Positions 23,934 through 32,718 are shown, counted from the first letter of the stretch. The stretch: DNA of 54,978 nucleotides from Micromonospora sicca (GCF_003172935.1 NZ_QGKS01000256.1:1-54978), one strand, 5' to 3'. Notes: generated by a model from the sequence alone, not told the origin. Program-made: numbers and translations.

Positions 23934-25565
23934 GTGGGATCGAGACGGGGCCGGGTGGTGGCGCTGCTCGTCCTCGCCGGGCTGCCGCCGGTGGTCGAGC
24001 AGGCGGCGCTGGCCGCCGTCCCGCTGCACGCCGCCCGGGGACTCGCCCCGCAGGTCACGGCCGTCTGGCCGTACGACTCGTACCACGACCTGCGCTGGCT
24101 GCTGGTCTACCACGACTCGTGGCTCACGTTCGTGCTCGGGCTGCTCGGCATCACGTTGGCCCGGGGACTCCTCTCCGCCGGGCTGACCGCGCTGGCCTGG
24201 CCGGCCGGTACGCCGCGCCCCGCCTGGGGTTGGCTGGTGCGGCGCAACCTGGAGGTCGCGGCGCTGGCCGCGGTGGTGATCTCCCCCTGGGCCGCGCTCT
24301 CCGTCGCCTTCTCCGCGGTGGCGCTCTCCTGGTACCTGTTCGCCTCGCTGGGCCCGATGCTGGTGCTCGCCCCCTTCCTCGTCCGGGCCGGGGTGGTTGC
24401 CGGCTGGTGGCGGGGGTTGCCGACGATCGAGCTGTTCGGCTGGTCGGCGCTGAACTTCGTGCTGCTGACCCTGGCGGGCGCGCTGATCTCCACCACCCCC
24501 GGCTGGTGGGCGGTCGGGGTCGCCGGCCTGGCCGGCGTGGCGAACGGGCTGCTCTGGCAACGGACCGTGGCCGACGCGGCGCTGCCGGCCCGGATGCGCT
24601 GGCGACGGGCGCCGGTTGCCCCCATCGCCATCGTCCTCACCATGGCCGGGGCGGTCTGGGCCCAGTCGCTGATCGGGATCGCCGCCCCCGGACCGGGGGT
24701 GTGGCGGCCGCCGGTCCTCACCGAACGGCTGCCCGACCGGGTCAACCACGCGGTGATCGTCCTCGACGGGCACGACTCGGCCTGGGAGGGGGAAGCACCC
24801 GCCGACCCGCGGGTCGAGCGCTTCTCCTACGCGGGGCTGGACGCGCGTGGTCGGCCCCTGCCGTACCCGCCGGCGGCCACCCACCGGTCGCTCGACTCCA
24901 GCAGCGTCCTGCTCGCCGCCCAGGTGGACGCGCTGCACCGGCGTACCGGCCGGCCGGTGGCCCTGGTCGGGCAGAGCGAGGGCTCCATGGTGGTCCGGAC
25001 CTACCTGGAGAAGTTGCCCCCTGGCCCGGTGACCGCGGCGGTGATGTTCAGCCCGCTGGTCCAGGCCGGGCGCACCTACTACCCGCCCCCGGGGCACGAG
25101 GGCTGGGGGGTCGCGACGGGCTGGGAGCTGCGCGCCCTGTTCTGGCTGGCGGGCCGGCCGCAACCGGTGAAGGACGACCCCGACGAGCCGTTCGTGCGAT
25201 CGGTGCTGATCGACGCGCCGTTCTACCGCAACCGCACCCTCTGCCCGGTGCCGGGCGTCCGGATGATCGCCTTCCTGCCCACGGTCAGCGCCGCCGAGGC
25301 TCCGCCTGGGGAGTACAGCCGCATCCCGGTCTACCAGCAGCCCGCGTTCCATGGCGGCCTGATCGGCCAGCGGATGGTGGAGGACCGGGTGATCGCGTTC
25401 CTGGCCGGCGAGCGGGTGGAGCAGCCCCGCCGGGAGTACGGCCTGCTCCAGCGGCTGGGTGCCGCCTGGCAGGCGCCGCCGTTGGCGCTGTCGCTCAACC
25501 CGGTGTGGTCGGCGAGCCGGGAGGGGGACCCGGCGAGGACCGGCCGGGTCTGCGAGGCGCGCTGA
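23934..25565 (+). CDS. Multi-pass membrane protein with C-terminal alpha/beta-hydrolase domain
   Basis: A 543-residue protein in two halves. The N-terminal ~270 residues hold about six to seven hydrophobic segments (VALLVLAGLPPVVEQAALA, SWLTFVLGLLGITLA, VAALAAVVISPWAAL, YLFASLGPMLVLAPF, LNFVLLTLAGALI, VAPIAIVLTMAGAVW). The C-terminal half looks like an extracytoplasmic or cytoplasmic alpha/beta hydrolase: HAVIVLDGHDS, then a nucleophile elbow GQSEGS near residue 345, then FSPLVQAGRTYY and FHGG near the end. The start is GTG 23934 with GGGGAG upstream; the long frame upstream is antisense to herA and sbcD and is not coding. Substrate unknown. Its 3' end overlaps the convergent DUF7144 gene by 71 bases. 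Confidence 0.78.
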   Translation: MGSRRGRVVALLVLAGLPPVVEQAALAAVPLHAARGLAPQVTAVWPYDSYHDLRWLLVYHDSWLTFVLGLLGITLARGLLSAGLTALAWPAGTPRPAWGWLVRRNLEVAALAAVVISPWAALSVAFSAVALSWYLFASLGPMLVLAPFLVRAGVVAGWWRGLPTIELFGWSALNFVLLTLAGALISTTPGWWAVGVAGLAGVANGLLWQRTVADAALPARMRWRRAPVAPIAIVLTMAGAVWAQSLIGIAAPGPGVWRPPVLTERLPDRVNHAVIVLDGHDSAWEGEAPADPRVERFSYAGLDARGRPLPYPPAATHRSLDSSSVLLAAQVDALHRRTGRPVALVGQSEGSMVVRTYLEKLPPGPVTAAVMFSPLVQAGRTYYPPPGHEGWGVATGWELRALFWLAGRPQPVKDDPDEPFVRSVLIDAPFYRNRTLCPVPGVRMIAFLPTVSAAEAPPGEYSRIPVYQQPAFHGGLIGQRMVEDRVIAFLAGERVEQPRREYGLLQRLGAAWQAPPLALSLNPVWSASREGDPARTGRVCEAR

Positions 25566-25998
25566 GCCGATCCGGCCCGGGCGGGGTCGGCGTGCGACCG
25601 GGGACGGCGCGCCGGTGGCGGAGCAGCAGTCGGACAGCCGCCAGGTCGAGTGCGACCACCAGGACGGCCTGGATCGGCGCGTACGGCAGGAACAGCAGGT
25701 CGATGCCGATCGCCGCCGTGGCGGAGCAGACGGCGAGCGGAACGGTCCCGCGTCGACCGGTCAACGCCAGCAGGCCGGCGAGCGTCACCGCGGCGCCGAC
25801 CGCGACGTGCAGCCACGCCCAGCCGGTGATGTTGACCTGGTACACGCCCTGACCGGTCTCGACCGTGAACAGGTTGCGCGCCGTGTACGGCCAGACCGAC
25901 AGCACGTCCACCAGGCCGGCGCCGGCCAGTAGGCCGCTGGCCAGCAGGGGACGGCCGGCCCCGGCCGCGCCGCTGTCGCCCGCCCATGTGAACCGCAT
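25495..25998 (-). CDS. DUF7144-type four-helix membrane protein
   Basis: A 167-residue protein with four predicted membrane helices: LLASGLLAGAGLVDVLSV, GWAWLHVAVGAAVTLAGLLAL, VPLAVCSATAAIGIDLLFLP and IQAVLVVALDLAAVRLLL, then a basic Pro-rich tail. NITGWAWLHV and FLPYAPIQAVLVVALD are typical of this actinobacterial family (formerly described only as membrane proteins). Function unknown. The last ~23 codons overlap the convergent hydrolase gene, so part of the tail may be non-native. Confidence 0.75.
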   Translation of the reverse strand: MRFTWAGDSGAAGAGRPLLASGLLAGAGLVDVLSVWPYTARNLFTVETGQGVYQVNITGWAWLHVAVGAAVTLAGLLALTGRRGTVPLAVCSATAAIGIDLLFLPYAPIQAVLVVALDLAAVRLLLRHRRAVPGRTPTPPGPDRLSAPRRPGRSSPGPPPGSPTTPG

Positions 25999-26105
25999 CG
26001 TCCCAGGCTATGGGGCCGAAGGGGCGGGTGCGGGCGGGTTCGGCGACCGTCCGCCCCGGTGAACCCCGACTACGCCGGTGCCCGCGCCCGTCGTCGTGCT
26101 GCGTC

Positions 26106-26939
26106 TCAGTGGTCGGCGAGGACCTCGCGCAGCCGGGCGGCGAAGGCCGGCGGGTCCTCGACGAAGCCGATGTGCCCGCCGGGGAACATCGTGGGGGTGC
26201 CGCCCAGCGCCGCGGCCAGTGCCCGCGAGGTGCGGTCGCAGATCTGACCGGTCGACTGCTCGCCGAGGCCGACGACGACGCGGGTGGCACCGTCGCGCAG
26301 GGCGGCGACGTCGGGCCGGAACCGGGTCGTCCCCCGGATCATGTGGACGTACTGGAAGTGCTCGTCGGCGGCCGCCCGCGGCTCGGGTTCGCCGCCGAAC
26401 ATGGCCTGGATCATCTCCTCGGGCAGCTCGATGTTCGCGTTGGCGAGGAACTTGCGCCCGGCGCCGAGCCGGTCCCCCGACCGGTAGGTGGCGATCATGT
26501 CCTCCTCCCGGGCCAGGAGTTCCGCGCGGTCGGCCAGCAGGCCGAGCAGCGGCGGCTCGTGCGCGATGACCGTGTGCACCTGCTCGGGGTGGGCCTCGGC
26601 GAGGGCGAGGACGGTCACCGCGCCGCCGCTGGAGCCGAGGACCGCGGCCGGGCCGGCGTCGAGGTGGGCGAGGAGCCGGGCCACGTCGTCGGCGCGCAGC
26701 TGTGGGGTCGAGTCCTGGTGGGGGTCGTGCAGGACGCTGCGGTTGATGCCTCGTGGGTCGGTGGTCAGCACGGTGTGCGCCACGGCCAGCAGGTCGGCCA
26801 GCGGTGCGAAGGCGCCGGCGTCCATCGGGGCGGCGACCAGGGCCACCAGCGGTCCCTGCCCGCGTACCTCGTAGTAGAGGCGCCCGTCCGGGACCTCCAG
26901 GGTCGCGGCGGTGACATGCTCGGCGGAGATGCTGCTCAT
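26106..26939 (-). CDS. Alpha/beta-fold hydrolase
   Basis: A 277-residue soluble alpha/beta hydrolase. The start region is VPDGRLYYEVRGQGPLVALVA, the nucleophile elbow is VLGSSGGAVTVLAL, and the C-terminal His is in MFPGGHIGFVEDPPAF. The ATG at 26939 has GGGAGG eight bases upstream and is preferred over the 26975 start. It is divergent from the SnoaL-type sigma factor gene, with 68 bases between the starts. The pairing suggests that the sigma factor may regulate it (inference). Substrate unknown. Confidence 0.85.
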   Translation of the reverse strand: MSSISAEHVTAATLEVPDGRLYYEVRGQGPLVALVAAPMDAGAFAPLADLLAVAHTVLTTDPRGINRSVLHDPHQDSTPQLRADDVARLLAHLDAGPAAVLGSSGGAVTVLALAEAHPEQVHTVIAHEPPLLGLLADRAELLAREEDMIATYRSGDRLGAGRKFLANANIELPEEMIQAMFGGEPEPRAAADEHFQYVHMIRGTTRFRPDVAALRDGATRVVVGLGEQSTGQICDRTSRALAAALGGTPTMFPGGHIGFVEDPPAFAARLREVLADH

Positions 26940-27007
26940 CGGGGTCCTCCCGGTCGTGGCGATGGCGTTCACCATGCAGACTCCCGTCCTGGGGCAGAAT
27001 CGTCGCT

Positions 27008-28113
27008 GTGAGCGTGACTTCCCGGAAGGGGGCGGCGGGCGCGGCCGACCAGGCCGCCTTCACCGCGCTGGTCGCACCGCTGCGCCGGGAACTGCACGCC
27101 CACTGCTACCGGATGCTCGGTTCCACCCACGACGCGGACGACGCCCTCCAGGACGCCCTGCTGCGGGCCTGGCGGGGGCTGCCGGGCTTCGCGGGACGCG
27201 GTTCGCTGCGCTCGTGGCTGTACACGGTGGCGACCCGTACCTGCCTGGACATCCTCGCGGGTCGCCGCCGCCGGGCCCTGCCCGTCGACCTCGGCCCGGC
27301 GAGTGAACGCGCGGTGCCGGACAACCGTCCGGCCACCACGTCGCCTGGCTCGGGCCGTATCCGGATGCCGGCCTCGCCGCCGGTCCGGCCGCCCCGGACG
27401 TACGCTACGAGCAGCGCGAGGCGGTCGAGCTGGCCTTCGTCGCCGCGTTGCAGCACCTGGCCGGCAACCAGCGGGCGGCGCTGCTGCTCTTCGACGTCCT
27501 CGGCTTCTCCGCCGCGGAGATCGCGGCCATGATGGACACCTCCACCACGTCGGTGAACTCGGCGCTCGCGCGGGCCCGCCGGGTCCTGGCCGAGCGGGTC
27601 CCCGCCGCCAGTCAGCAGCGGACCCTGCGCAAGCTCGACGACGCCCGCCTGCGGGAGATCGTCACCGGGTACGCCACGGCGCTGGAGAACGGCGACGCCG
27701 ACGCCCTGATCGCCCTGCTCACCGAGGACGTCACCTGGTCGATGCCGCCGATGCCGCACTGGTACCGGGGCCTCGACGCGGTCGCCGACTTCGCCCGCGA
27801 GGTGCCGCTGACCCGGTGCGGGAGCTGGCGGCACCTGCCGACCAGCGCGAACGGCCAGCCCGCGGTCGGGTCGTACCTGCGCCGGGGCGGGACCGGCCCG
27901 CACCTGCCGTGGTCGATCGACGTGCTGACGCTGCGGGGCGCGCGGATCGCGGAGATCACGTCGTTCGTGGCGGTGACGCACTTCCCGGTGTTCGGGCTGC
28001 CGGACGCGCTCCCGCCTGGGCCGGGCGAACCTGTCGGTGGTCCGGCCCGGGACGCGCCTCAGGCGGCCGGCGCGGCACCGGCCGGGGGCGCGTCCTCCGG
28101 GTCCCCGGCGTAG
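27008..28113 (+). pseudogene. SigJ-like ECF sigma factor with SnoaL-type C-terminus, frameshifted
   Basis: Two frames together make one ECF41/SigJ-like sigma factor. Frame 1 (from GTG 27008) gives region 2: FTALVAPLRRELHAHCYRMLGSTHDADDALQDALLRAWRGL, ending usefully near ASERAVPD. The other frame gives the linker and region 4: VAWLGPYPDAG, EAVELAFVAALQHLAGNQRAALLLFDVLGFSAAEIAAMM, then a SnoaL-like domain (LREIVTGYATALENGDADALIALLTEDVTWSMPPM, ending at ITSFVAVTHFPVFGLPD). The shift falls between about 27315 and 27345, near AACCGTCCGGCC. As written the region 2 product is followed by 60 unrelated residues and stops at 27532. It is either a recent loss or a sequencing indel. The 3' end overlaps the convergent reductase gene by 55 bases. 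Confidence 0.75.
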
Positions 28114-28844
28114 CGCAGCATGAGCGTCCCGTCGGCGGCGGCGAGCACGTGCCGCAGCGGCAGCCGACGGGGCGCGCCGGCGTCCCCGGCGGTGATCCGG
28201 CCGGGGCCGGCCCCGGCCAGCAGCGGCGCGACGGTGAGGCAGAGCTCGTCGACCAGGTCGGCGGCGGTGAGCGCGCCGAACAGGTGCGGGCCGCCTTCGC
28301 AGAGCAGCTGGTCGAGCCCGCGCCGGCGCAGCTCGGCCAGGCCGGCGCCGAGGTCCACCCGGTCCGCGCCGCAGCGGACCAGGTCGGCGACCTCGGTGAG
28401 CCCCGGCGGCGGCTCGGCGGCGTCGCGGGTGAGCACGAGCGGCCGGACCGGCGCGTCGGCGAACGCGGCCTGGGCCGGGTCGAGGTCGAGCGAGCCGGAG
28501 ACCACCACGAGCGTCGGGTACTCGACCAGGCCGTGCTCCCGGCGCCAGGCGCGGCGCGGTTCGCTCAGCCGGACCGCCCGGTAGCCCTCGTGCCGGAGCG
28601 TGCCGGCGGCCACGACGAGGCCGTCGCAGAGCATCCGGAGCAGCCCGAAGACCCGCTTGTCCGGCTCGCCGGAGAGCCCTTCGGAGTAGCCGTCCAGGGT
28701 GACCGCGCCGTCGGCGCTGGTCACGAAGTTGACCCGCAGGTGTGGTCGACCGGCGCGGCCGTAGAGCGCGGCCAGCTCGGGGTCGGTCAGTGGCCCGGTG
28801 GCCGGTGCGGGCCAGACCCGGGAAATCGCCGTGCTGTCGCTCAT
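28059..28844 (-). CDS. Pyrimidine reductase / RibD C-terminal (DHFR-fold) family protein
   Basis: A 261-residue NADPH-dependent reductase-like protein of the RibD C-terminal fold. Segments include LRVNFVTSADGAVTLDGYSEGLSGEPDKRVFGLLRMLCDGLVVAAGTLRHEGY at the N-terminal half, PTLVVVSGSLDLD, and LDQLLCEGGPHLFGALTAADLVDELCLTVAPLL, the conserved EGG substrate/cofactor loop. Such genes are annotated as pyrimidine reductases of riboflavin synthesis, but no other rib gene is near. The ATG at 28844 begins the conserved part. It converges with the broken sigma factor gene. Confidence 0.85.
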   Translation of the reverse strand: MSDSTAISRVWPAPATGPLTDPELAALYGRAGRPHLRVNFVTSADGAVTLDGYSEGLSGEPDKRVFGLLRMLCDGLVVAAGTLRHEGYRAVRLSEPRRAWRREHGLVEYPTLVVVSGSLDLDPAQAAFADAPVRPLVLTRDAAEPPPGLTEVADLVRCGADRVDLGAGLAELRRRGLDQLLCEGGPHLFGALTAADLVDELCLTVAPLLAGAGPGRITAGDAGAPRRLPLRHVLAAADGTLMLRYAGDPEDAPPAGAAPAA

Positions 28845-28995
28845 TCGCTGGCCGGACCGGTGACCGGAGGGGCGGGTCGGGGGGTACGGTGCTGGCAGTC
28901 GCACCACTTCCGGCCCGGACAGTCGTCGTGCCGTCGCTCTCGGCACGCTCGGCAGATCATGCTGGCAGCCTATGCCGAGGGAGGATGGGACACCG

Positions 28996-29541
28996 ATGCC
29001 GCGTCAGATCTTCCAGCTCACGATCTTCCTGGCCGGGGTCCGGCCGCCGGTGTGGCGGCGGGTCCTCGTCCCGGGTGGGTACACCCTGGATCGGGTGCAC
29101 CGGGTGGTGCAGCACGCCATGGGGTGGCGGGACTGTCACCTGCACTCGTTCGAGATCGACGGGCTCCAGTACGGCGAGCCGGACCCGGACGGCGAGCTGG
29201 CGGTCCGCGACGAGTTGGACGTCCGGCTGGACGCGGTGGTCGGCAAGGGCAGCCGGTTCCACTACACGTACGACTTCGGCGACTGGTGGGAGCACGACCT
29301 GCTGGTGGAGGACGTGTGCACGGCCGACCCGGACGTGCGGTACCCGTCGTGTCCGCAGGGGGAGCGGGCCTGCCCGCCGGAGGACGTCGGCGGCCCGTCG
29401 GGGTACGCCGTCCTGCTGGCCGCGCTGACCGATCCGGCCCATCCCGAGCACCTGGCGATGCGGGAGTGGGCCGGCGCCGGCTTCGACCCGGACGCCTTCG
29501 ACGCCGCCCGCGCGACCACCCTGCTGCGCCGCCTCTGCTGA
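28996..29541 (+). CDS. Plasmid pRiA4b ORF-3 family protein
   Basis: A 181-residue protein with the family signature: QLTIFLAGVRPPVWRRVLVPGGYTLDRVHRVVQHAMGWRDCHLHSF, then GSRFHYTYDFGDWWEHDLLVED, then CPQGERACPPEDVGGPSGY. The YDFGDxWxH motif and the CPPEDVGG motif are hallmarks. No biochemical function is established. The ATG at 28996 is preferred (GGGAGG about 11 bases upstream); an ATG at 28972 would add eight residues. It stands alone, divergent from the reductase gene. Confidence 0.87.
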   Translation: MPRQIFQLTIFLAGVRPPVWRRVLVPGGYTLDRVHRVVQHAMGWRDCHLHSFEIDGLQYGEPDPDGELAVRDELDVRLDAVVGKGSRFHYTYDFGDWWEHDLLVEDVCTADPDVRYPSCPQGERACPPEDVGGPSGYAVLLAALTDPAHPEHLAMREWAGAGFDPDAFDAARATTLLRRLC

Positions 29542-29597
29542 TCCGGGTTCTCCTACCCGGTTGATACCGCCGCGCGTCGATCGGGGCGGTAACGATC

Positions 29598-29611
29598 TGG
29601 GAACGCTCCCA
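29598..29611. promoter_or_regulatory. CebR-type operator, site 1
   Basis: TGGGAACGCTCCCA, one base away from the perfect 14-base palindrome TGGGAGCGCTCCCA bound by the cellobiose repressor CebR in Streptomyces. It precedes the ceb remnant and bglC. TTGACA at 29621-29626 just downstream could be a -35 box, though no clear -10 follows. Confidence 0.8.
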
Positions 29612-29652
29612 TAGTGTCTATTGACACTCCTGACACCTCCCGGCGACGCTCG

Positions 29653-29666
29653 TGGGAGCGCTCCCG
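29653..29666. promoter_or_regulatory. CebR-type operator, site 2
   Basis: TGGGAGCGCTCCCG, matching 13 of 14 bases of the CebR operator and holding the perfect core GGGAGCGCTCCC. The spacing from site 1 is 55 bases centre to centre, about five helical turns, compatible with cooperative binding or looping by a LacI-family dimer/tetramer. Confidence 0.82.
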
Positions 29667-29740
29667 CGAGTGGCGCGGATCTCATCCGTGGCGTTCCGGT
29701 CCCCGTCCGCCGGCCCGTTCGGCCGGCGGCTGGCGCTGCA

Positions 29741-29774
29741 CAGCACCCCCCACCACACAGCACCCCCCACCACA
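29741..29774 (+). repeat. 17-bp tandem repeat, two copies
   Basis: CAGCACCCCCCACCACA occurs twice without a gap (29741-29757 and 29758-29774) in the leader upstream of the cebE remnant. The purpose is unknown; it may simply be a slippage product. Confidence 0.7.
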
Positions 29775-29810
29775 AGGACACCAGCCTCACCAGCGAAAGA
29801 GGGGTCTCGG

Positions 29811-29863
29811 ATGAGCGTCCCAATCCGTCGCCGCCGGTTCGCGGCCATCGCGGTCGCCTCCCG
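29811..29863 (+). pseudogene. 5' remnant of the cellobiose-binding lipoprotein gene (cebE-like)
   Basis: ATG 29811 is preceded by AGAGGGG at a good distance and begins [17 protein letters not shown], an Arg-rich n-region followed by the start of a hydrophobic stretch, as in a signal peptide of a sugar-binding lipoprotein. After about 17 codons the sequence changes to another reading frame belonging to a permease C-terminus. The identity as cebE is inferred from position (behind CebR operators, ahead of bglC) and from the usual cebE-cebF-cebG-bglC order. Confidence 0.6.
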
Positions 29864-30034
29864 GCCAACCCGACCGTCCAGATCTCCCTGCGCAGCCTCA
29901 ACACCGCCTACTTCGCCGACAACTCGCAGATCTTCGCCGGTACGTTGATCGCCACCCTGCCCCTGTTCATCGTGTTCGTTCTGTTCGGCCGCCAGATCAT
30001 CGGCGGAATCATGGAAGGCGCCGTCAAGTCGTGA
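29864..30034 (+). pseudogene. 3' remnant of a sugar ABC permease gene (cebG-like)
   Basis: The frame from about 29864 to the TGA at 30032-30034 reads [16 protein letters not shown], then [31 protein letters not shown] and ends EGAVKS. This is a typical MalG-type permease C-terminus: the last periplasmic loop, the final membrane helix ([15 protein letters not shown]) and the short cytoplasmic tail. All earlier helices and the EAA motif are missing. Its stop overlaps the bglC start (GTGA), the natural arrangement for cebG-bglC. Confidence 0.85.
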
Positions 30035-31464
30035 GCAACCCAGCCAGCCCGCCCGCCGTCGGCGTCCTCGACCAGGGTCCGGAACTCACCTTCCCGCCCG
30101 GTTTCCTCTGGGGCGCGGCCACCGCCGCGTACCAGATCGAGGGCGCGGCGGCCGAGGGCGGCCGTACCCCGTCGATCTGGGACACCTTCAGCCACACGGC
30201 GGGCCGGACGGTGGCGGGGCACACCGGGGACGTGGCCTGCGACCACTACCACCGGATGCCCGACGACGTCCGGCTGATGGCCGAGCTGGGGCTGAAGTCG
30301 TACCGGTTCTCGGTGTCCTGGCCGCGGGTGCAGCCCGGCGGCACCGGCGCGGCGAACCAGGAGGGCTTGGACTTCTACCGCCGGCTGGTCGACGAGCTGC
30401 TGGGCCACGGCATCGAGCCGTGGCTGACCCTCTACCACTGGGACCTGCCGCAGCCGCTGGAGGACGCCGGCGGCTGGCCGGCCCGGGACACCGCCGCCCG
30501 GTTCGCCGACTACGCCCAGCTCGTCGCGGACGCCCTCGGCGACCGGGTGAAGTACTGGACGACGCTCAACGAGCCGTGGTGCTCGGCGTTCCTCGGCTAC
30601 GGCTCCGGTGTGCACGCGCCGGGCCGCTCCGACGGCGGCGACGCGGTCCGGGCCGGGCACCACCTGATGCTCGGCCACGGCCTCGCGGTGCAGGCGCTGC
30701 GGGCGTCCCGGCCGCAGGCGCAGCTCGGCATCACGCTCAACCTGTACCCGGTCACCCCGGCCAGCGACGCGGCCGGGGACGTCGACGCCGCGCGGCGGAT
30801 CGACGGGTTGGCGAACCGGTTCTTCCTCGACCCCGTGCTGGGCGGGGCGTACCCGGCGGACCTGACGGCCGACCTGCGCCAGGTCAGCGACTTCGGGCAC
30901 GTCCGGGACGGCGACCTGACGATCATCTCCAGCCCGCTGGACGTGGTGGGGATCAACTACTACAGCCGGCACGTCGTCGCTGCCCCGGTCCCCGGGGCGG
31001 AGCCGGAGGCGTACTGGCGGTCGCCGTCGTGCTGGCCGGGCAGCGAGGACGTCCGGTTCGTCACCCGGGGCGTCCCGGTCACCGACATGGACTGGGAGAT
31101 CGACGCTCCCGGCCTGGTCGAGACCCTGGAGCGGGTGCACCGCGACTACACCGACCTGCCGCTCTACGTCACCGAGAACGGCTCGGCCTTCGTCGACGCG
31201 GTGGTCGACGGCCAGGTCGACGACCCGGACCGGCTGGCGTACTTCGACGCGCACCTGCGCGCGGCGCACGCCGCGATCAGCGCCGGGGTGCCCCTGAAGG
31301 GCTACTTCGCCTGGTCACTGATGGACAACTTCGAGTGGGCGTGGGGGTACACCAAGCGCTTCGGCATGGTCCACGTCGACTATGACAGCCAGGTGCGGAT
31401 CCCCAAGTCCAGCGCCAGGTGGTACGCCGAGGTGATCCGACGGAACGGCCTGGCCGCACAATAG
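30031..31464 (+). CDS. bglC: GH1 beta-glucosidase (BglC-like)
   Basis: A 477-residue glycoside hydrolase family 1 enzyme that would cleave cellobiose and short cello-oligosaccharides in the cytoplasm. The N-terminal signature [19 protein letters not shown] is present; the acid/base Glu181 lies in TLNEPW and the nucleophile Glu382 in YVTENGSA; the aglycone/substrate motif [17 protein letters not shown] closes the barrel. There is no signal peptide. GTG 30031 overlaps the permease remnant's stop by GTGA, so translation was once coupled to cebG. It lies under two CebR-type operators and is followed by a hairpin and the cebR gene. Confidence 0.93.
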   Translation: MSNPASPPAVGVLDQGPELTFPPGFLWGAATAAYQIEGAAAEGGRTPSIWDTFSHTAGRTVAGHTGDVACDHYHRMPDDVRLMAELGLKSYRFSVSWPRVQPGGTGAANQEGLDFYRRLVDELLGHGIEPWLTLYHWDLPQPLEDAGGWPARDTAARFADYAQLVADALGDRVKYWTTLNEPWCSAFLGYGSGVHAPGRSDGGDAVRAGHHLMLGHGLAVQALRASRPQAQLGITLNLYPVTPASDAAGDVDAARRIDGLANRFFLDPVLGGAYPADLTADLRQVSDFGHVRDGDLTIISSPLDVVGINYYSRHVVAAPVPGAEPEAYWRSPSCWPGSEDVRFVTRGVPVTDMDWEIDAPGLVETLERVHRDYTDLPLYVTENGSAFVDAVVDGQVDDPDRLAYFDAHLRAAHAAISAGVPLKGYFAWSLMDNFEWAWGYTKRFGMVHVDYDSQVRIPKSSARWYAEVIRRNGLAAQ

Positions 31465-31490
31465 GCTCCAGGTCACGCCAGTAGCGGGCG

Positions 31491-31522
31491 GCCCGGCACC
31501 GACGCCTCAACCGGTGCCGGGC
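31491..31522 (+). terminator. Hairpin between bglC and cebR
   Basis: A perfect 11-bp stem (GCCCGGCACCG, 31491-31501, with 31512-31522) and a 10-base loop, 27 bases after the bglC stop and 25 bases before the cebR start. It should reduce transcription into cebR. Confidence 0.7.
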
Positions 31523-31547
31523 CCGTCCGACGTCGGAGGAGCACACG

Positions 31548-32594
31548 ATGACAACGCAGCGCACCCGGTCGCTCGGGCGCCCGACCCTCGACGCGGTCGC
31601 GGCCCGCGCCGGCGTGGGGCGCGGCACGGTCTCCCGCGTGGTCAACGGCTCGCCCCAGGTCAGCCCGGAGGCCCGCGCCGCGGTCCAACAGGCGATCGCC
31701 GAGCTGGGGTACGTGCCGAACCGCGCCGCCCGGGCGTTGGTGACCCAGCGGACCGACTCGGTGGCGCTGGTGGTCTCCGAGTCCGGCGAGCGGGTCTTCA
31801 CCGAGCCGTTCTTCGCCGGCATCGTCCGGGGCGTCAGCTCCGGGCTGCTGGAGACGCCGATGCAGCTCTGGCTGGCCATGGTGCAGTCGCCGATCGAGCG
31901 GGAACGGGTCGAGCACCATCTGACCAACCAGCACGTCGACGGGGTTCTGCTGCTCTCGCTGCACGACTCCGACCCGCTGCCCGCCCTGCTGGAGGAGCGG
32001 GGCCTGCCCACCGTGCTCGGCGGTCGGCCGGCCCGGATGCTGCATCCCGACGCCCAGCCGGCCTGGTTCGTCGACATGGACAACGTCGGGGGCGCCCGGC
32101 AGGCGGTGGAGCACCTCTTCGCGCGGGGGCGGCGACGCATCGCCACCATCGCCGGGCCGCAGGACATGGGCGCCGGCCTGGCCCGGTTGTCCGGCTACCG
32201 GGAGGCCGTCCGGGCCGCGGGCGCCCGCGTGGACGAGGACCTGATCGCGTACGGGGACTTCAGCGAGGGCAGCGGCACCGCCTGCATGCGGCGGCTGCTG
32301 GAGGTCTGCCCCGACCTGGACGCCGTCTTCGCCGCCTCCGACCTGATGGCCTTCGGCGCCCTGCGCACGCTCCGCGAGGCCGGTCGCCGGGTGCCCGAGG
32401 ACGTGGCGGTGGTCGGCTTCGACGACGCGCCCATCGCCCGGCAGGCCGAACCCCCGCTGACCACCGTCTTCCAACCGGTCGAGGAGATGGGCCGGCAGAT
32501 GGCCCGCCTGCTGGTCTCCCGCATCCGCGGCGACGAGGTCCCGAGCCCCCACGTCCTCCTCGACACGAAACTCATCCACCGCGCCTCCGCCTAA
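31548..32594 (+). CDS. cebR: LacI-family transcriptional repressor (CebR-like)
   Basis: A 348-residue LacI-family regulator. The helix-turn-helix is at residues 13-35 (TLDAVAARAGVGRGTVSRVVNG), with the hinge helix PNRAARALVT, followed by a periplasmic-binding-like ligand domain (VALVVSESGERVFTEPFFAGIVRGV...VVGFDDAPIARQAEPPLTTVFQPVEEMGR). Position beside bglC and two matching operators makes cellobiose repressor the likely role. GGAGGA-type sequence (gtcggaggagcacacg) lies upstream of the ATG. No matching operator was seen directly before the gene itself. Confidence 0.9.
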   Translation: MTTQRTRSLGRPTLDAVAARAGVGRGTVSRVVNGSPQVSPEARAAVQQAIAELGYVPNRAARALVTQRTDSVALVVSESGERVFTEPFFAGIVRGVSSGLLETPMQLWLAMVQSPIERERVEHHLTNQHVDGVLLLSLHDSDPLPALLEERGLPTVLGGRPARMLHPDAQPAWFVDMDNVGGARQAVEHLFARGRRRIATIAGPQDMGAGLARLSGYREAVRAAGARVDEDLIAYGDFSEGSGTACMRRLLEVCPDLDAVFAASDLMAFGALRTLREAGRRVPEDVAVVGFDDAPIARQAEPPLTTVFQPVEEMGRQMARLLVSRIRGDEVPSPHVLLDTKLIHRASA

Positions 32595-32718
32595 TGGCCC
32601 CCGGCGCACGGCTGAATCGTCTGCGACATCAGCGCCAAAGGCAGTCAGCGGTCGCGTCGGACCCCCGGACGGCGAGGAGAGGCGAACCTGCGGGCGGGCC
32701 GGACGGGACGAAGGTCCG

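Noticed and set aside
30420..31385. Second plus-strand frame of 321 codons inside bglC
   Set aside because: Overlaps an unambiguous GH1 gene in another frame and has a shadow composition.
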